In this document: piece after piece, positions 1 to 5,115 of the stretch
Numbering within the stretch: position 1 is the first letter of the stretch
Layout: each line of letters starts with the position of its first letter
From: DATDMG01 sp036518955
GTDB taxonomy: Bacteria > Actinomycetota > Actinomycetes > Actinomycetales > Kineosporiaceae
Assembly (NCBI GenBank): GCA_036518955.1
Contig: DATDMG010000241.1
Coordinates: 1 to 6,795, forward strand
DNA: 6,795 nucleotides
Direction: 5' to 3'
Made by a program: the position numbers and the translations under genes
Notes under the pieces: generated by a model
What the model was told of the DNA's origin: nothing
Databases searched by the model: none
The model's input: only the letters and a program-made list of their open reading frames with translations

Positions 1-47
1 CCATGCCAATGATCGTCCGAGTGAGACCCCACCCAGCCAACACACGC

Positions 48-1334
48 TTATTTGAGGCCTAGGTCAGGTCTGAGGGGGTGTCGGACTGGGGTTGCGGCCT
101 GCCGTGCTCGTCCTTGCCGTGGTCCGGGGCCGTCGGCGAACCTCGCGACGTTGGGAACGACCAGCAGGGCCAGGATCGAGGCGCCGAGGACGGCTGCACA
201 GATCCAGCCGATCGGGCCGACTCCCAGGTGGCGGACGGCGGCACCGGCGAGCAGAGTCCCCACCGGCGCGAGACCGATCGCTGCGAGCATGTCGAGCGAC
301 AGCACCCGGCCCAGGATCTCGTTGGGCACCTGCGTCTGCAGCGCCGTGAGCCACAGAACGGCGAAGAGGGCCAAGCCGAACCCGGCGAGGAAGCCAACAC
401 CACAGATGATGATCGAGGGCGCGTCGGCTGCGACCGCGATGATGAGTGGCAATTCGAGCGACGCGCCCCCGATGGCGACCAGCCCTTTCCGGGCGTACTC
501 CCGTCGCGAGGCCACCCAGGCGCCGAGCATCGCCCCCAGCGCCTCGGTCGCCACGACCCACCCGTAGGCGCCATCCTCGTCTCGCAGGGCCAGCGGCAGC
601 AGGACGCCCAATGGCGCGGTCAGGAAGGCGACCTGCACGGTCCCCTGGACCATGACCGCGCAGATCCATCGGTGCTCCCACACGTAGGCCAACCCACCCC
701 GCGCCTCGTCCAGCATGCCCCCGAAGCCCTGCGTATCGGTCCGTACGGGCTTACGGTCGCCAAGGGCCACCAGGGTGAGAACGCTGACCGCGTAGGTGGC
801 GATGTTCGCCACGATCACGATCTCCACGCTGAACAGGACGGCGGCCGCGCCGGTCGCAGCGCTGCCCGCGATGCCGGCCAGCCGACCGCCGAGGGTGCGC
901 AGCGCATTGCCCGCCGCCAACTCCTCACGTGGCAGCAGGCTCGGGAACAGAGCCTGGTACGCCGGTTGGTAGACGCCACCTTTGAGGCCGATCAGCGTCG
1001 CGCCGACGATGACGAGGACCAGATTGTGGCCCGCACGGGACAGCAGGATCACGACCGACCCCAGCCCTCCCATCACATCCGACCAGATGATCAGTTGACT
1101 ACGCCGGATCCGATCGGCGAGCACATTCCCCGCCAGCACGGAGATGATCTTGCCGCAGGCGATGATCGCCAGGGCGACGCTCAGTGACGTCGCCGGGTTG
1201 TCCCCTCCTGCCAGAAGGAGGGCCAGAGCGACGAGCAGCCCGGCGTCACCCGCGATATTGACGACCTGGCCGATCCACACCCGCCGGAAGCCCTTGTGAC
1301 GCAATGTCCGCAGCATCGCAGGGGACTTGGTCAT
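48..1334 (-). CDS. MFS transporter, DHA3/MFS_3-type efflux permease
   Basis: Predicted integral membrane permease of the major facilitator superfamily, probably a proton-coupled exporter of a small hydrophobic compound; the substrate cannot be read from the sequence. I see a 428-residue protein made mostly of hydrophobic helices, close to the usual length for a 12-helix MFS protein. The MFS motif A loop between helices 2 and 3 is present (GNVLADRIRR from about residue 69). Two stretches typical of the MFS_3/DHA3 branch follow: PSLLPREELAAGNAL near 131-145, and VPNEILGRVLSLDML near 336-350. A polar, basic C-terminal tail of about 30 residues follows the last helix. The reading frame is open upstream to 1424, but I chose the ATG at 1334: a GGAGG lies 6 nt before it, and the protein then begins MTKSPAMLRTL, as family members do. 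The 30 upstream residues (arginine-rich) look non-coding. It stands alone on the minus strand, with no regulator gene next to it in the window. Confidence 0.9.
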   Translation of the reverse strand: MTKSPAMLRTLRHKGFRRVWIGQVVNIAGDAGLLVALALLLAGGDNPATSLSVALAIIACGKIISVLAGNVLADRIRRSQLIIWSDVMGGLGSVVILLSRAGHNLVLVIVGATLIGLKGGVYQPAYQALFPSLLPREELAAGNALRTLGGRLAGIAGSAATGAAAVLFSVEIVIVANIATYAVSVLTLVALGDRKPVRTDTQGFGGMLDEARGGLAYVWEHRWICAVMVQGTVQVAFLTAPLGVLLPLALRDEDGAYGWVVATEALGAMLGAWVASRREYARKGLVAIGGASLELPLIIAVAADAPSIIICGVGFLAGFGLALFAVLWLTALQTQVPNEILGRVLSLDMLAAIGLAPVGTLLAGAAVRHLGVGPIGWICAAVLGASILALLVVPNVARFADGPGPRQGRARQAATPVRHPLRPDLGLK

Positions 1335-1340
1335 GGACTG

Positions 1341-1345
1341 CCTCC
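1341..1345 (-). promoter_or_regulatory. Shine-Dalgarno for the MFS gene
   Basis: Read on the minus strand this is GGAGG, 6 nt before the ATG at 1334. It decides the start: the longer in-frame candidate at 1424 has no comparable site. Confidence 0.7.
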
Positions 1346-1366
1346 AGCGACGTCGTGAACGGTCCA

Positions 1367-1376
1367 GAAGCGCTTC
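1367..1376. promoter_or_regulatory. Palindrome upstream of the MFS gene, possible operator
   Basis: GAAGCGCTTC is a perfect 10-bp palindrome, 33-42 nt upstream of the transporter start. Its centre, AGCGCT, resembles the core of many LacI/GalR-family operators in actinomycetes. Function as a repressor site is inference only: the palindrome is short, and no regulator gene is present in the window. Confidence 0.25.
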
Positions 1377-1524
1377 GATGGTCGCGAGGGTTGCCCTGTG
1401 CAGCGGCTGTGCCAGCCCCTGCACGGATCGGCGTCAGCGGCGATCGGTCCACCGCCCGATCGCACCGTGGAGCTCTGGCCAGACCCGATCCCCGTCCCCC
1501 ACAGCCCCCATCAACCCCGAAGAT

Positions 1525-1539
1525 CACCCCGAAGGGGTG
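1525..1539. repeat. Short inverted repeat with flanking direct repeat
   Basis: CACCCC, a GAA loop and GGGGTG form a perfect 6-bp stem. The sequence ACCCCGAAG also occurs twice directly, at 1514-1522 and 1526-1534. It lies about 30-40 nt before the point where transposase homology begins on the plus strand. It could be a weak hairpin or a trace of an element junction. No U-tract follows on either strand, so I do not call it a terminator. Confidence 0.3.
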
Positions 1540-1568
1540 CGAACCGCCATGATTCCCCCTTGCTGGCA

Positions 1569-1763
1569 CCGACTCTGGTCGAACGCACGCATGCGTGGAT
1601 GAACGGGTACGGCAAGCTGCGCCGCTGCACCGACAAGGACGGCGAGATCGTCGATTTCTACCTCTACCTCGCCGCCGCCCTCGTCACCGTACGTCAGTTG
1701 ATCCAACGAGCCCGCCAGTGCTACCGGTGGGACACCCGACCCACCACCCGCCGACTCAAATGA
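1569..1763 (+). pseudogene. IS5-type DDE transposase, C-terminal fragment
   Basis: The last 65 or so codons of a transposase of the IS5 family, as found in Streptomyces and related actinomycetes. The peptide contains VERTHAWMN, in which the Glu (codon 1581-1583) is probably the third acidic catalytic residue of the DDE triad. It is followed by YGKLRRCT, a hydrophobic stretch DFYLYLAAALVTVRQLI, and the characteristic ending YRWDTRPTTRRLK before a TGA stop at 1761-1763. The rest of the RNase H-like catalytic domain, including both Asp residues and the N-terminus, is absent. The frame is open upstream to 1398, but those residues (proline- and arginine-rich) do not look like transposase, so the junction is near 1565-1575. 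No start codon belongs to this piece and I found no matching terminal inverted repeat. It is therefore an inactive remnant left by deletion or recombination. Confidence 0.8.
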
Positions 1764-1881
1764 TCTTACCTGTCGCCGGTCTCCCTAAGCCACCAGGATC
1801 CCGCAAGGGCGCACATCGGATGATCAGCGGGACCTGCGCACCGTATCCCGCCGGGCGCGCTCCCTGCCGGGCGGGGCAAGG

Positions 1882-2007
1882 TCATGGGCGAGCCGGGCGA
1901 AGCCGGTAGTCGCGTCCGTCCGCGTCCGGGCCATGCTTGATCCAGCCGTTCATGATCCGGGCAGCTAACCAGTGCTCGCGAATCGCAGCTGCCTCCACGA
2001 CCGGCAT
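1882..2007 (-). pseudogene. Orphan gene tail or tiny ORF, unknown function
   Basis: A 41-codon reading frame, with an ATG at 2007 and TGA at 1882, that looks coding in its composition: most third codon positions are G or C, especially over the last 25 codons. The peptide has a helical centre (EHWLAARIMNGWIKHG) followed by DADGRDYRLRP, which loosely recalls the end of a small helix-turn-helix protein. I cannot assign a family. No Shine-Dalgarno precedes the ATG. The frame stays open upstream to 2412, but that extension is arginine-rich and not convincing. It may be the 3' end of a gene whose front was lost. Confidence 0.35.
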
Positions 2008-2069
2008 GCCGTTGCATCGGCGCGGCGGGACTGCTCCGCCCGCCAGCCGGAGGGCCGTCACGTCGGCGT

Positions 2070-2177
2070 GCAGAGGCCGCCTGGTCTGTCCTCGTCGCGC
2101 TGGACATCGACGCCACGATCCTGAAGATCGCGCAGGCGCGGCACGTCTCCGTGCCCGACGGCGTGGTGAGCTCTTGA
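2070..2177 (+). pseudogene. Orphan 3' end of an unidentified gene
   Basis: On the plus strand, about 33 consecutive codons up to a TGA at 2175-2177 end in G or C with a single exception. This is the codon signature of real actinomycete genes. The peptide includes AAWSVLVALDIDATILKIAQ and then ARHVSVPDGVVSS, a plausible beta/alpha ending of a globular protein. Upstream the frame degenerates into a proline- and arginine-rich sequence with no convincing start. I read it as the tail of a gene whose front has been lost, beside the oppositely oriented tail at 1882-2007. Family unknown. Confidence 0.35.
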
Positions 2178-2385
2178 CCAAGACATGTCGATCGGACTCC
2201 TGTGCACGAGAAGGGAGGGGCGGCGAGGCGGCGCTGCGCTCATTGCCGATGCGAGCGCAACGGCAGCGGATGCCTCGCTCCGGGTCTACGTGTGTGGGCG
2301 CGCGTAGTGCCGTGGCCGTCCGGGCCAGACCCTCCAGCCCACGCTGATCATCGTCTGCGCTCGCCCGGATCCGCCGCGGCGTAGG

Positions 2386-2399
2386 CACTTGATCAAGTG
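2386..2399. repeat. Perfect 14-bp palindrome over the stop codon
   Basis: CACTTGATCAAGTG is a perfect palindrome that spans the TGA (2393-2395, minus strand) of the hypothetical gene at 2393-3343. As RNA it could form only a 5-bp stem with a GATC loop, and no U-tract follows, so a protein-binding site or a recombination scar is as likely as a terminator. Confidence 0.4.
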
Positions 2400-3343
2400 T
2401 TCGACCGCTCACCGAGAGCGACGGGTGCCGATAGCGCGGGCACCAGGACGGACGCCTCCGCTGTGCGGCACAGATCCGCGAGCGTCGCCAGCACGACGAG
2501 CCCGATGGTCAGCGCGTCCGCGGGCGCTATCGCCTTTTCGCTGATCAAGCGGTCGAGCGGGTTGCCCTCGGGCGTGCCGCCGAGTTGCCGCATGGTCTCG
2601 GCGTCCGCGGGGTCTTCGTCCAAGCGGTAGACGCAGGCCGCCGCCATGAGAAGAGTCTCGGCCAGTGTCGTGCCGCTGGGTTTGGGCGTGCAGTCCAGGT
2701 CCGCGAGGGCGGCGTCGAGCCGTGGTCCGAGATGATCCAGGACGTCCCGCAGCGGGTCGAGGCCCACGACCGCCCACATCGCATCCACCAGGCAGCAGGT
2801 GCCCAACAGGAACAGGGGTGCATCGTCCTCGCGAAAGCCGCCCTCGGCACCGCCGATGGGCTGGCTTCCGCGACCTTCCGATGTGGCGTACTGGATCTCG
2901 GCATCGACCACCGGACCGAGCAGCCGGACCACCTTCGCCACCAGAGGATCGGTCACCGGGACCCGATCCAGGACCACCGCGCGGACCAAGGCCGACAGGG
3001 CGACATGCCAGTGTCCGGAGTCAGCGGCGAAAGTCTCCGCTGAGGGTATCTGCGCGGTCGCGAGCCGCGGAGCCGCGGCATACGACGTCATGGGCAAAGC
3101 GTCGAAAAAGCGGTCGCCTGCCGATCCCTCCCCCCACGTCGGCACCGACGCAGCCTCCGGCTCGGCCCCAGCCCACCACGAGCGGCTGACCACAGCCAGA
3201 CGCTCACCTCTCGCCTCGAGCAGGTGGCTGAGGTCCTGCGCGGCCCGAGCCACCTGTTCCAGGGCTCGCTGGCGCTCGAGGTCCGCCCGCGACAGGCCCG
3301 TACCTAGCCGCCGCTGCTTCTTCCGGTTGCTCGCCTTACCCAT
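2393..3343 (-). CDS. Hypothetical helical cytoplasmic protein
   Basis: A 316-residue protein I do not recognise. No signal peptide or convincing membrane helix is seen. It opens with a basic stretch (MGKASNRKKQRR), followed by a charged, probably helical or coiled-coil segment at about 18-48, rich in Glu, Arg, Ala and Leu. A polar linker at 55-80 contains a WW pair. The rest, about 110-300, is a series of alanine- and leucine-rich helices with a CC pair at 183-184 and further cysteines near 218, 237 and 292; no metal-binding pattern is evident. Codon use is strongly GC-ending, so it is very probably real. I chose the ATG at 3343 because MGKASNRKKQ is a typical N-terminus. The GTG at 3400 adds 19 residues but has no ribosome-binding site. 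Upstream of 3343 there is an AGGG only 3 nt away and a GGAGG 13 nt away, neither ideal. It diverges from the gene at 3757. Confidence 0.75.
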   Translation of the reverse strand: MGKASNRKKQRRLGTGLSRADLERQRALEQVARAAQDLSHLLEARGERLAVVSRSWWAGAEPEAASVPTWGEGSAGDRFFDALPMTSYAAAPRLATAQIPSAETFAADSGHWHVALSALVRAVVLDRVPVTDPLVAKVVRLLGPVVDAEIQYATSEGRGSQPIGGAEGGFREDDAPLFLLGTCCLVDAMWAVVGLDPLRDVLDHLGPRLDAALADLDCTPKPSGTTLAETLLMAAACVYRLDEDPADAETMRQLGGTPEGNPLDRLISEKAIAPADALTIGLVVLATLADLCRTAEASVLVPALSAPVALGERSNT

Positions 3344-3573
3344 GATCCCTACACTGCCTCCGGTCCCCGCAGAAGCTATCCGGTTTCCGGTCTCGCCCAC
3401 AGCCGACAGGGTTCAGGCTACCTGGCGCCACCTGTGTGACGGGGAGGATCTCGGTTGGTGGCCGGGCCCGCGCCTCGGACGACGCATCGAAGCTGCGTCT
3501 CGACATGCAGATATGCGCCACAGGAAACACACGGAATTGCGCGCGCCGTGGTCACTGAATTCCAGCTCGACTG

Positions 3574-3588
3574 GTCACCACGGGTGAC
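3574..3588. promoter_or_regulatory. Interrupted palindrome, possible operator
   Basis: GTCACC and GGTGAC, separated by ACG, form a perfect 6-bp inverted repeat in the middle of the divergent intergenic region. A regulator binding here could control both flanking genes; this is inference from position and symmetry alone. Confidence 0.3.
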
Positions 3589-3726
3589 GTGCTCCCCCAC
3601 GCGAGGAATCATCCGCACAATGCCGCGAGGCGCGCGCCCGTCCTGACACAGGGGTTGGGCTGGGTCGAGACTTGAACGTGGCCGGCTGGCGCTACCGTCT
3701 CGATCCGGACGCGAAACGCAGACACC

Positions 3727-3743
3727 CAACCACCCGGGGGTTG
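3727..3743. promoter_or_regulatory. Imperfect palindrome just upstream of the plus-strand gene
   Basis: CAACCACCCGGGGGTTG is a 17-bp palindrome with one mismatched pair, ending 13 nt before the ATG at 3757. Position and symmetry suit an operator or a 5'-UTR hairpin. Partly overlapping it, GTTGTGAT is repeated at 3740 and 3751, so the start codon lies in the second copy. Confidence 0.35.
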
Positions 3744-3756
3744 TGATCGGGTTGTG

Positions 3757-4431
3757 ATGGCGACGTACAAGACCGCGCCCACCTACGAGCCGTTGCCGGA
3801 CGGACGATGGTTGACGGTGACCGCGACGCACAACAGCGCCTCGGCCGGGGCGTCGTCGCCGTTCGGGGAGGTGGATGTCTCCCAGGCTGGCGTCCTGGCC
3901 GGGTTCCCGCTCGAGGAACTCGTCGACGGCCGGTGGTGGCTCAAGGGATCTCCGCTTGGAGCGGTCCACCTGCACGTGAGTATCGACCCCCCGACCATCG
4001 ATCACCTCGGCGCGGAGCAGCTGGGAGTACCGATGGTCGAGTCCGGGCCCGACCGCCGCTACAGCCTGCTGGACGTCGACATCTTCTACCCCTCATCGGC
4101 CTACGGCGGCCCGGAGACCACACCAGGCACACTCACCCTGGAGATCAGGAAAGTGGGTCTGCAGGTCCTGGAATGGCTGCAGGAGCGGTACCAGTTGCCC
4201 GCGCTGCCCTACCACTCCGTCCCGTGCCCAGACCGGGCACGGAACCGGGAAAAAACCCGTCACGCGACAAGTGACGCGGCCGAAGCGCCGGTCGTGGTGC
4301 CAGGTCCCACCGGGCGCTGGAGGACGTGCTGGACCAGACGGGACCTGGATACCTGGGCGTGTTCGTGCCCTACCGGGAGGACGAGCAGTGGGACGGCGGC
4401 CCCCGCATCGACGCTATCCGCAACGCCGTAG
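3757..4431 (+). CDS. Hypothetical protein, probably frame-disrupted at its 3' end
   Basis: The first ~155 codons are convincing coding sequence that I cannot assign to a family. They open with ATYKTAPTYEPLPDGRWLTV, continue with alternating strands such as VHLHVSIDPP and SLLDVDIFYPSSAYGG, and end in an amphipathic helix, LEIRKVGLQVLEWLQERYQ. The composition suggests a soluble mixed alpha/beta protein; there is no signal peptide or membrane segment. Translation probably starts at the ATG at 3757, with a GGG 5 nt upstream; a GTG immediately before it at 3754 is the alternative. After about codon 157 the frame runs through a cluster of inverted repeats and becomes Arg-, Pro- and Ser-rich. From about 4300 the good codon use is in another frame (see 4326-4538), so the last ~45 residues of this frame, to the TGA at 4429-4431, are probably not original. 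Either the true C-terminus was altered by an indel, or this is an unusual long overlap. Confidence 0.6.
   Translation: MATYKTAPTYEPLPDGRWLTVTATHNSASAGASSPFGEVDVSQAGVLAGFPLEELVDGRWWLKGSPLGAVHLHVSIDPPTIDHLGAEQLGVPMVESGPDRRYSLLDVDIFYPSSAYGGPETTPGTLTLEIRKVGLQVLEWLQERYQLPALPYHSVPCPDRARNREKTRHATSDAAEAPVVVPGPTGRWRTCWTRRDLDTWACSCPTGRTSSGTAAPASTLSATP
4222..4276. repeat. Cluster of three inverted repeats
   Basis: Three hairpin-capable repeats follow each other. CCGTGCCC (4222-4229) pairs perfectly with GGGCACGG (4235-4242) across 5 nt. CGGG and CCCG flank an A6 run (4246-4259). CGTCAC (4258-4263) pairs with GTGACG (4271-4276) across 7 nt. They lie where the upstream frame loses its coding character. 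No U-tract follows on the plus strand. It looks like intergenic structure or a recombination joint that is now read through. Confidence 0.55.
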
Positions 4432-4538
4432 AGACGGCCCTCGCCGGGCACGTGGTCCGGACAGAACACGGTGACGAGGAGTCCCTCCAGGACACCGCCG
4501 TCTGGTTCTACCCCCTGTCCGACGCTCTGAAGGAATGA
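4326..4538 (+). CDS. Hypothetical protein or frame-shifted C-terminal part of the upstream gene
   Basis: Seventy codons from a GTG at 4326 to TGA at 4536-4538, nearly all ending in G or C, so this frame is coding. The peptide contains GPGYLGVFVPYREDEQWDGG, a helix RIDAIRNAVETALAG, and the ending DTAVWFYPLSDALKE; no family is recognised. The GTG is a doubtful start: a GGAGG ends only 2 nt before it. The frame is also coding-like a few codons further up (HRALED), where no start exists before a TGA at 4272-4274. I therefore think it more likely that this is the C-terminal part of the protein beginning at 3757, separated by the loss of one base (or gain of two) between about 4275 and 4325. It overlaps the 3' end of the minus-strand HAD reading frame. 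Confidence 0.5.
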   Translation: MLDQTGPGYLGVFVPYREDEQWDGGPRIDAIRNAVETALAGHVVRTEHGDEESLQDTAVWFYPLSDALKE

Positions 4539-5040
4539 ACAGCAAGGACATGCGCCAGAGCCACATCCGATGCTGCAGGCAACACGCGCATCTGCCGCGC
4601 AGCGCGCTGGCGAACCGTCCTGGAGTCGTCGCGCTACGTGTCGCCGGGGCTTCTCGCCCACCGGCGGCGACGTCGCGTTCCTCGTCCGGTGAGGCGTCGG
4701 GCCACGTGACCACCGGCAACTGGGGCAGGCCGAGAGGAACGGTGAGGCTGTCGCTCGCTTCCGATTCCCAGGTCGTCACCCAGGCAAGCTCGTAGGGCAA
4801 GGCCGCCAAGGCGGGACCGACGCCGGTCCTGATCCGCCCGATGAATGGGTTGACGGCGACCTTCGTTCCGGGGGCGGTAATGCCGGGGTCCTGGGCCGTC
4901 TGGGGAGAGGCTCCGAAGGGGATCAGGACACCGTCGACGTCCAGGAATAGCCACGGGCGACGCCGCAGGCCGGCCATCTGCCGACCGTAGCGGACCCGGA
5001 CGACCGCCCCGGCTCGCCACGGTTGCGTTCCGCGGATCAT
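4414..5040 (-). CDS. HAD-fold (SAK-associated type) protein, C-terminally truncated or degenerate
   Basis: The N-terminal part belongs to the haloacid dehalogenase fold, of the kind named after Swiss Army Knife RNA-repair proteins (HAD_SAK). Residues 30-38 read WLFLDVDGV, with the motif I aspartates at 34 and 36. AWVTTWE at 86-92 carries the motif II Thr. LGLPQLPVVTWPD at 103-115 matches the position of the next conserved segment. In complete relatives a motif III Lys and a motif IV acidic pair (usually in a WVDDE-like segment) follow. Here, after about residue 125, the sequence turns Arg- and Cys-rich and neither motif appears in any minus frame, so catalysis is unlikely. The last ~40 codons run antisense to the coding frame at 4326-4538. 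The frame opens at ATG 5040, but the ATG at 4977 puts the motif I Asp at residue 13, as is usual in the family, and may be the true start; neither has a strong ribosome-binding site. A decayed gene is the likeliest reading. Confidence 0.6.
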   Translation of the reverse strand: MIRGTQPWRAGAVVRVRYGRQMAGLRRRPWLFLDVDGVLIPFGASPQTAQDPGITAPGTKVAVNPFIGRIRTGVGPALAALPYELAWVTTWESEASDSLTVPLGLPQLPVVTWPDASPDEERDVAAGGREAPATRSATTPGRFASALRGRCACCLQHRMWLWRMSLLFIPSERRTGGRTRRRCPGGTPRHRVLSGPRARRGPSLRRCG

Positions 5041-5081
5041 GGCCGATGCATACTCGTCTCCCCGCGCCAGGTCCGGACGGG

Positions 5082-5115
5082 CGCAATTGGTCCGTTACCG
5101 CAATTGGTCCGTTAC
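5082..5115. repeat. Perfect tandem repeat of 17 bp, two copies
   Basis: CGCAATTGGTCCGTTAC occurs at 5082-5098 and again, without a gap or mismatch, at 5099-5115. Each unit contains the palindrome CAATTG. The second copy ends on the first base of the stop codon of the WD40 gene (5115-5117), and the pair lies about 40-75 nt upstream of the HAD gene's ATG at 5040. It could be a two-site operator for the downstream gene, or a simple tandem duplication. An AT-richer element of this kind stands out against its surroundings. Confidence 0.7.

Larger units (their letters stand above)
1764..2392. other. Gene-poor, scrambled region
   Basis: Over 600 bases between the transposase remnant and the next intact gene hold only the two short coding-like tails described separately. 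Long frames are open here on both strands, but they translate to arginine-, alanine- and proline-rich sequence typical of GC-rich non-coding DNA. No tRNA, CRISPR-like repeats or recognisable IS ends were seen. Confidence 0.5.
3344..3753. other. Divergent intergenic region
   Basis: About 410 bases between the divergent genes starting at 3343 (minus) and 3757 (plus), so it should hold both promoters. I see two inverted repeats (annotated separately) and no convincing gene. A minus-strand frame ending at 3418 contains CVSCGAYL and a further Cys, but it lacks sustained coding codon use. Confidence 0.55.

Noticed and set aside
1..47. Sequence downstream of the MFS stop
   Set aside because: No hairpin, start codon context or gene end could be supported in these 47 bases.
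78..1187. Long plus-strand frame of 369 codons
   Set aside because: It is antisense to the MFS transporter; its Asp-, Gln-, Arg- and Gly-rich translation is the usual shadow of a hydrophobic gene in GC-rich DNA.
1937..2347. Plus-strand 136-codon frame and overlapping minus-strand frames in the gene-poor region
   Set aside because: The translations are Arg/Ala/Pro-rich without motifs; only the two short tails at 1882-2007 and 2070-2177 have coding-like codon use.
3672..3698. Possible promoter TTGAAC, 15-nt spacer, TACCGT upstream of the gene at 3757
   Set aside because: The spacer is short and the -10 match is poor; too weak to annotate without transcription start data.
3418..4005. Minus-strand 195-codon frame with a CVSC...C cluster
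   Set aside because: Much of it is antisense to the gene at 3757, the composition is Arg/Pro-rich, and the Cys cluster does not form a recognisable zinc motif.
4250..4256. AAAAAAC, which resembles a canonical -1 programmed frameshift heptamer, with hairpins nearby
   Set aside because: The upstream frame reads GAA AAA ACC, not the A AAA AAC phase required. A -1 shift here would meet the TGA at 4272-4274 before reaching the downstream coding frame.
4222..4259. Hairpin plus A6 run as a rho-independent terminator
   Set aside because: On the plus strand the run is A, not T, and on the minus strand the T run precedes the 8-bp stem rather than following it.
4535..4795. Plus-strand frame starting in an ATGA overlap with the stop at 4538
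   Set aside because: The overlap looks like translational coupling, but most of the frame is antisense to the HAD coding part and has poor composition; I judge it a shadow.
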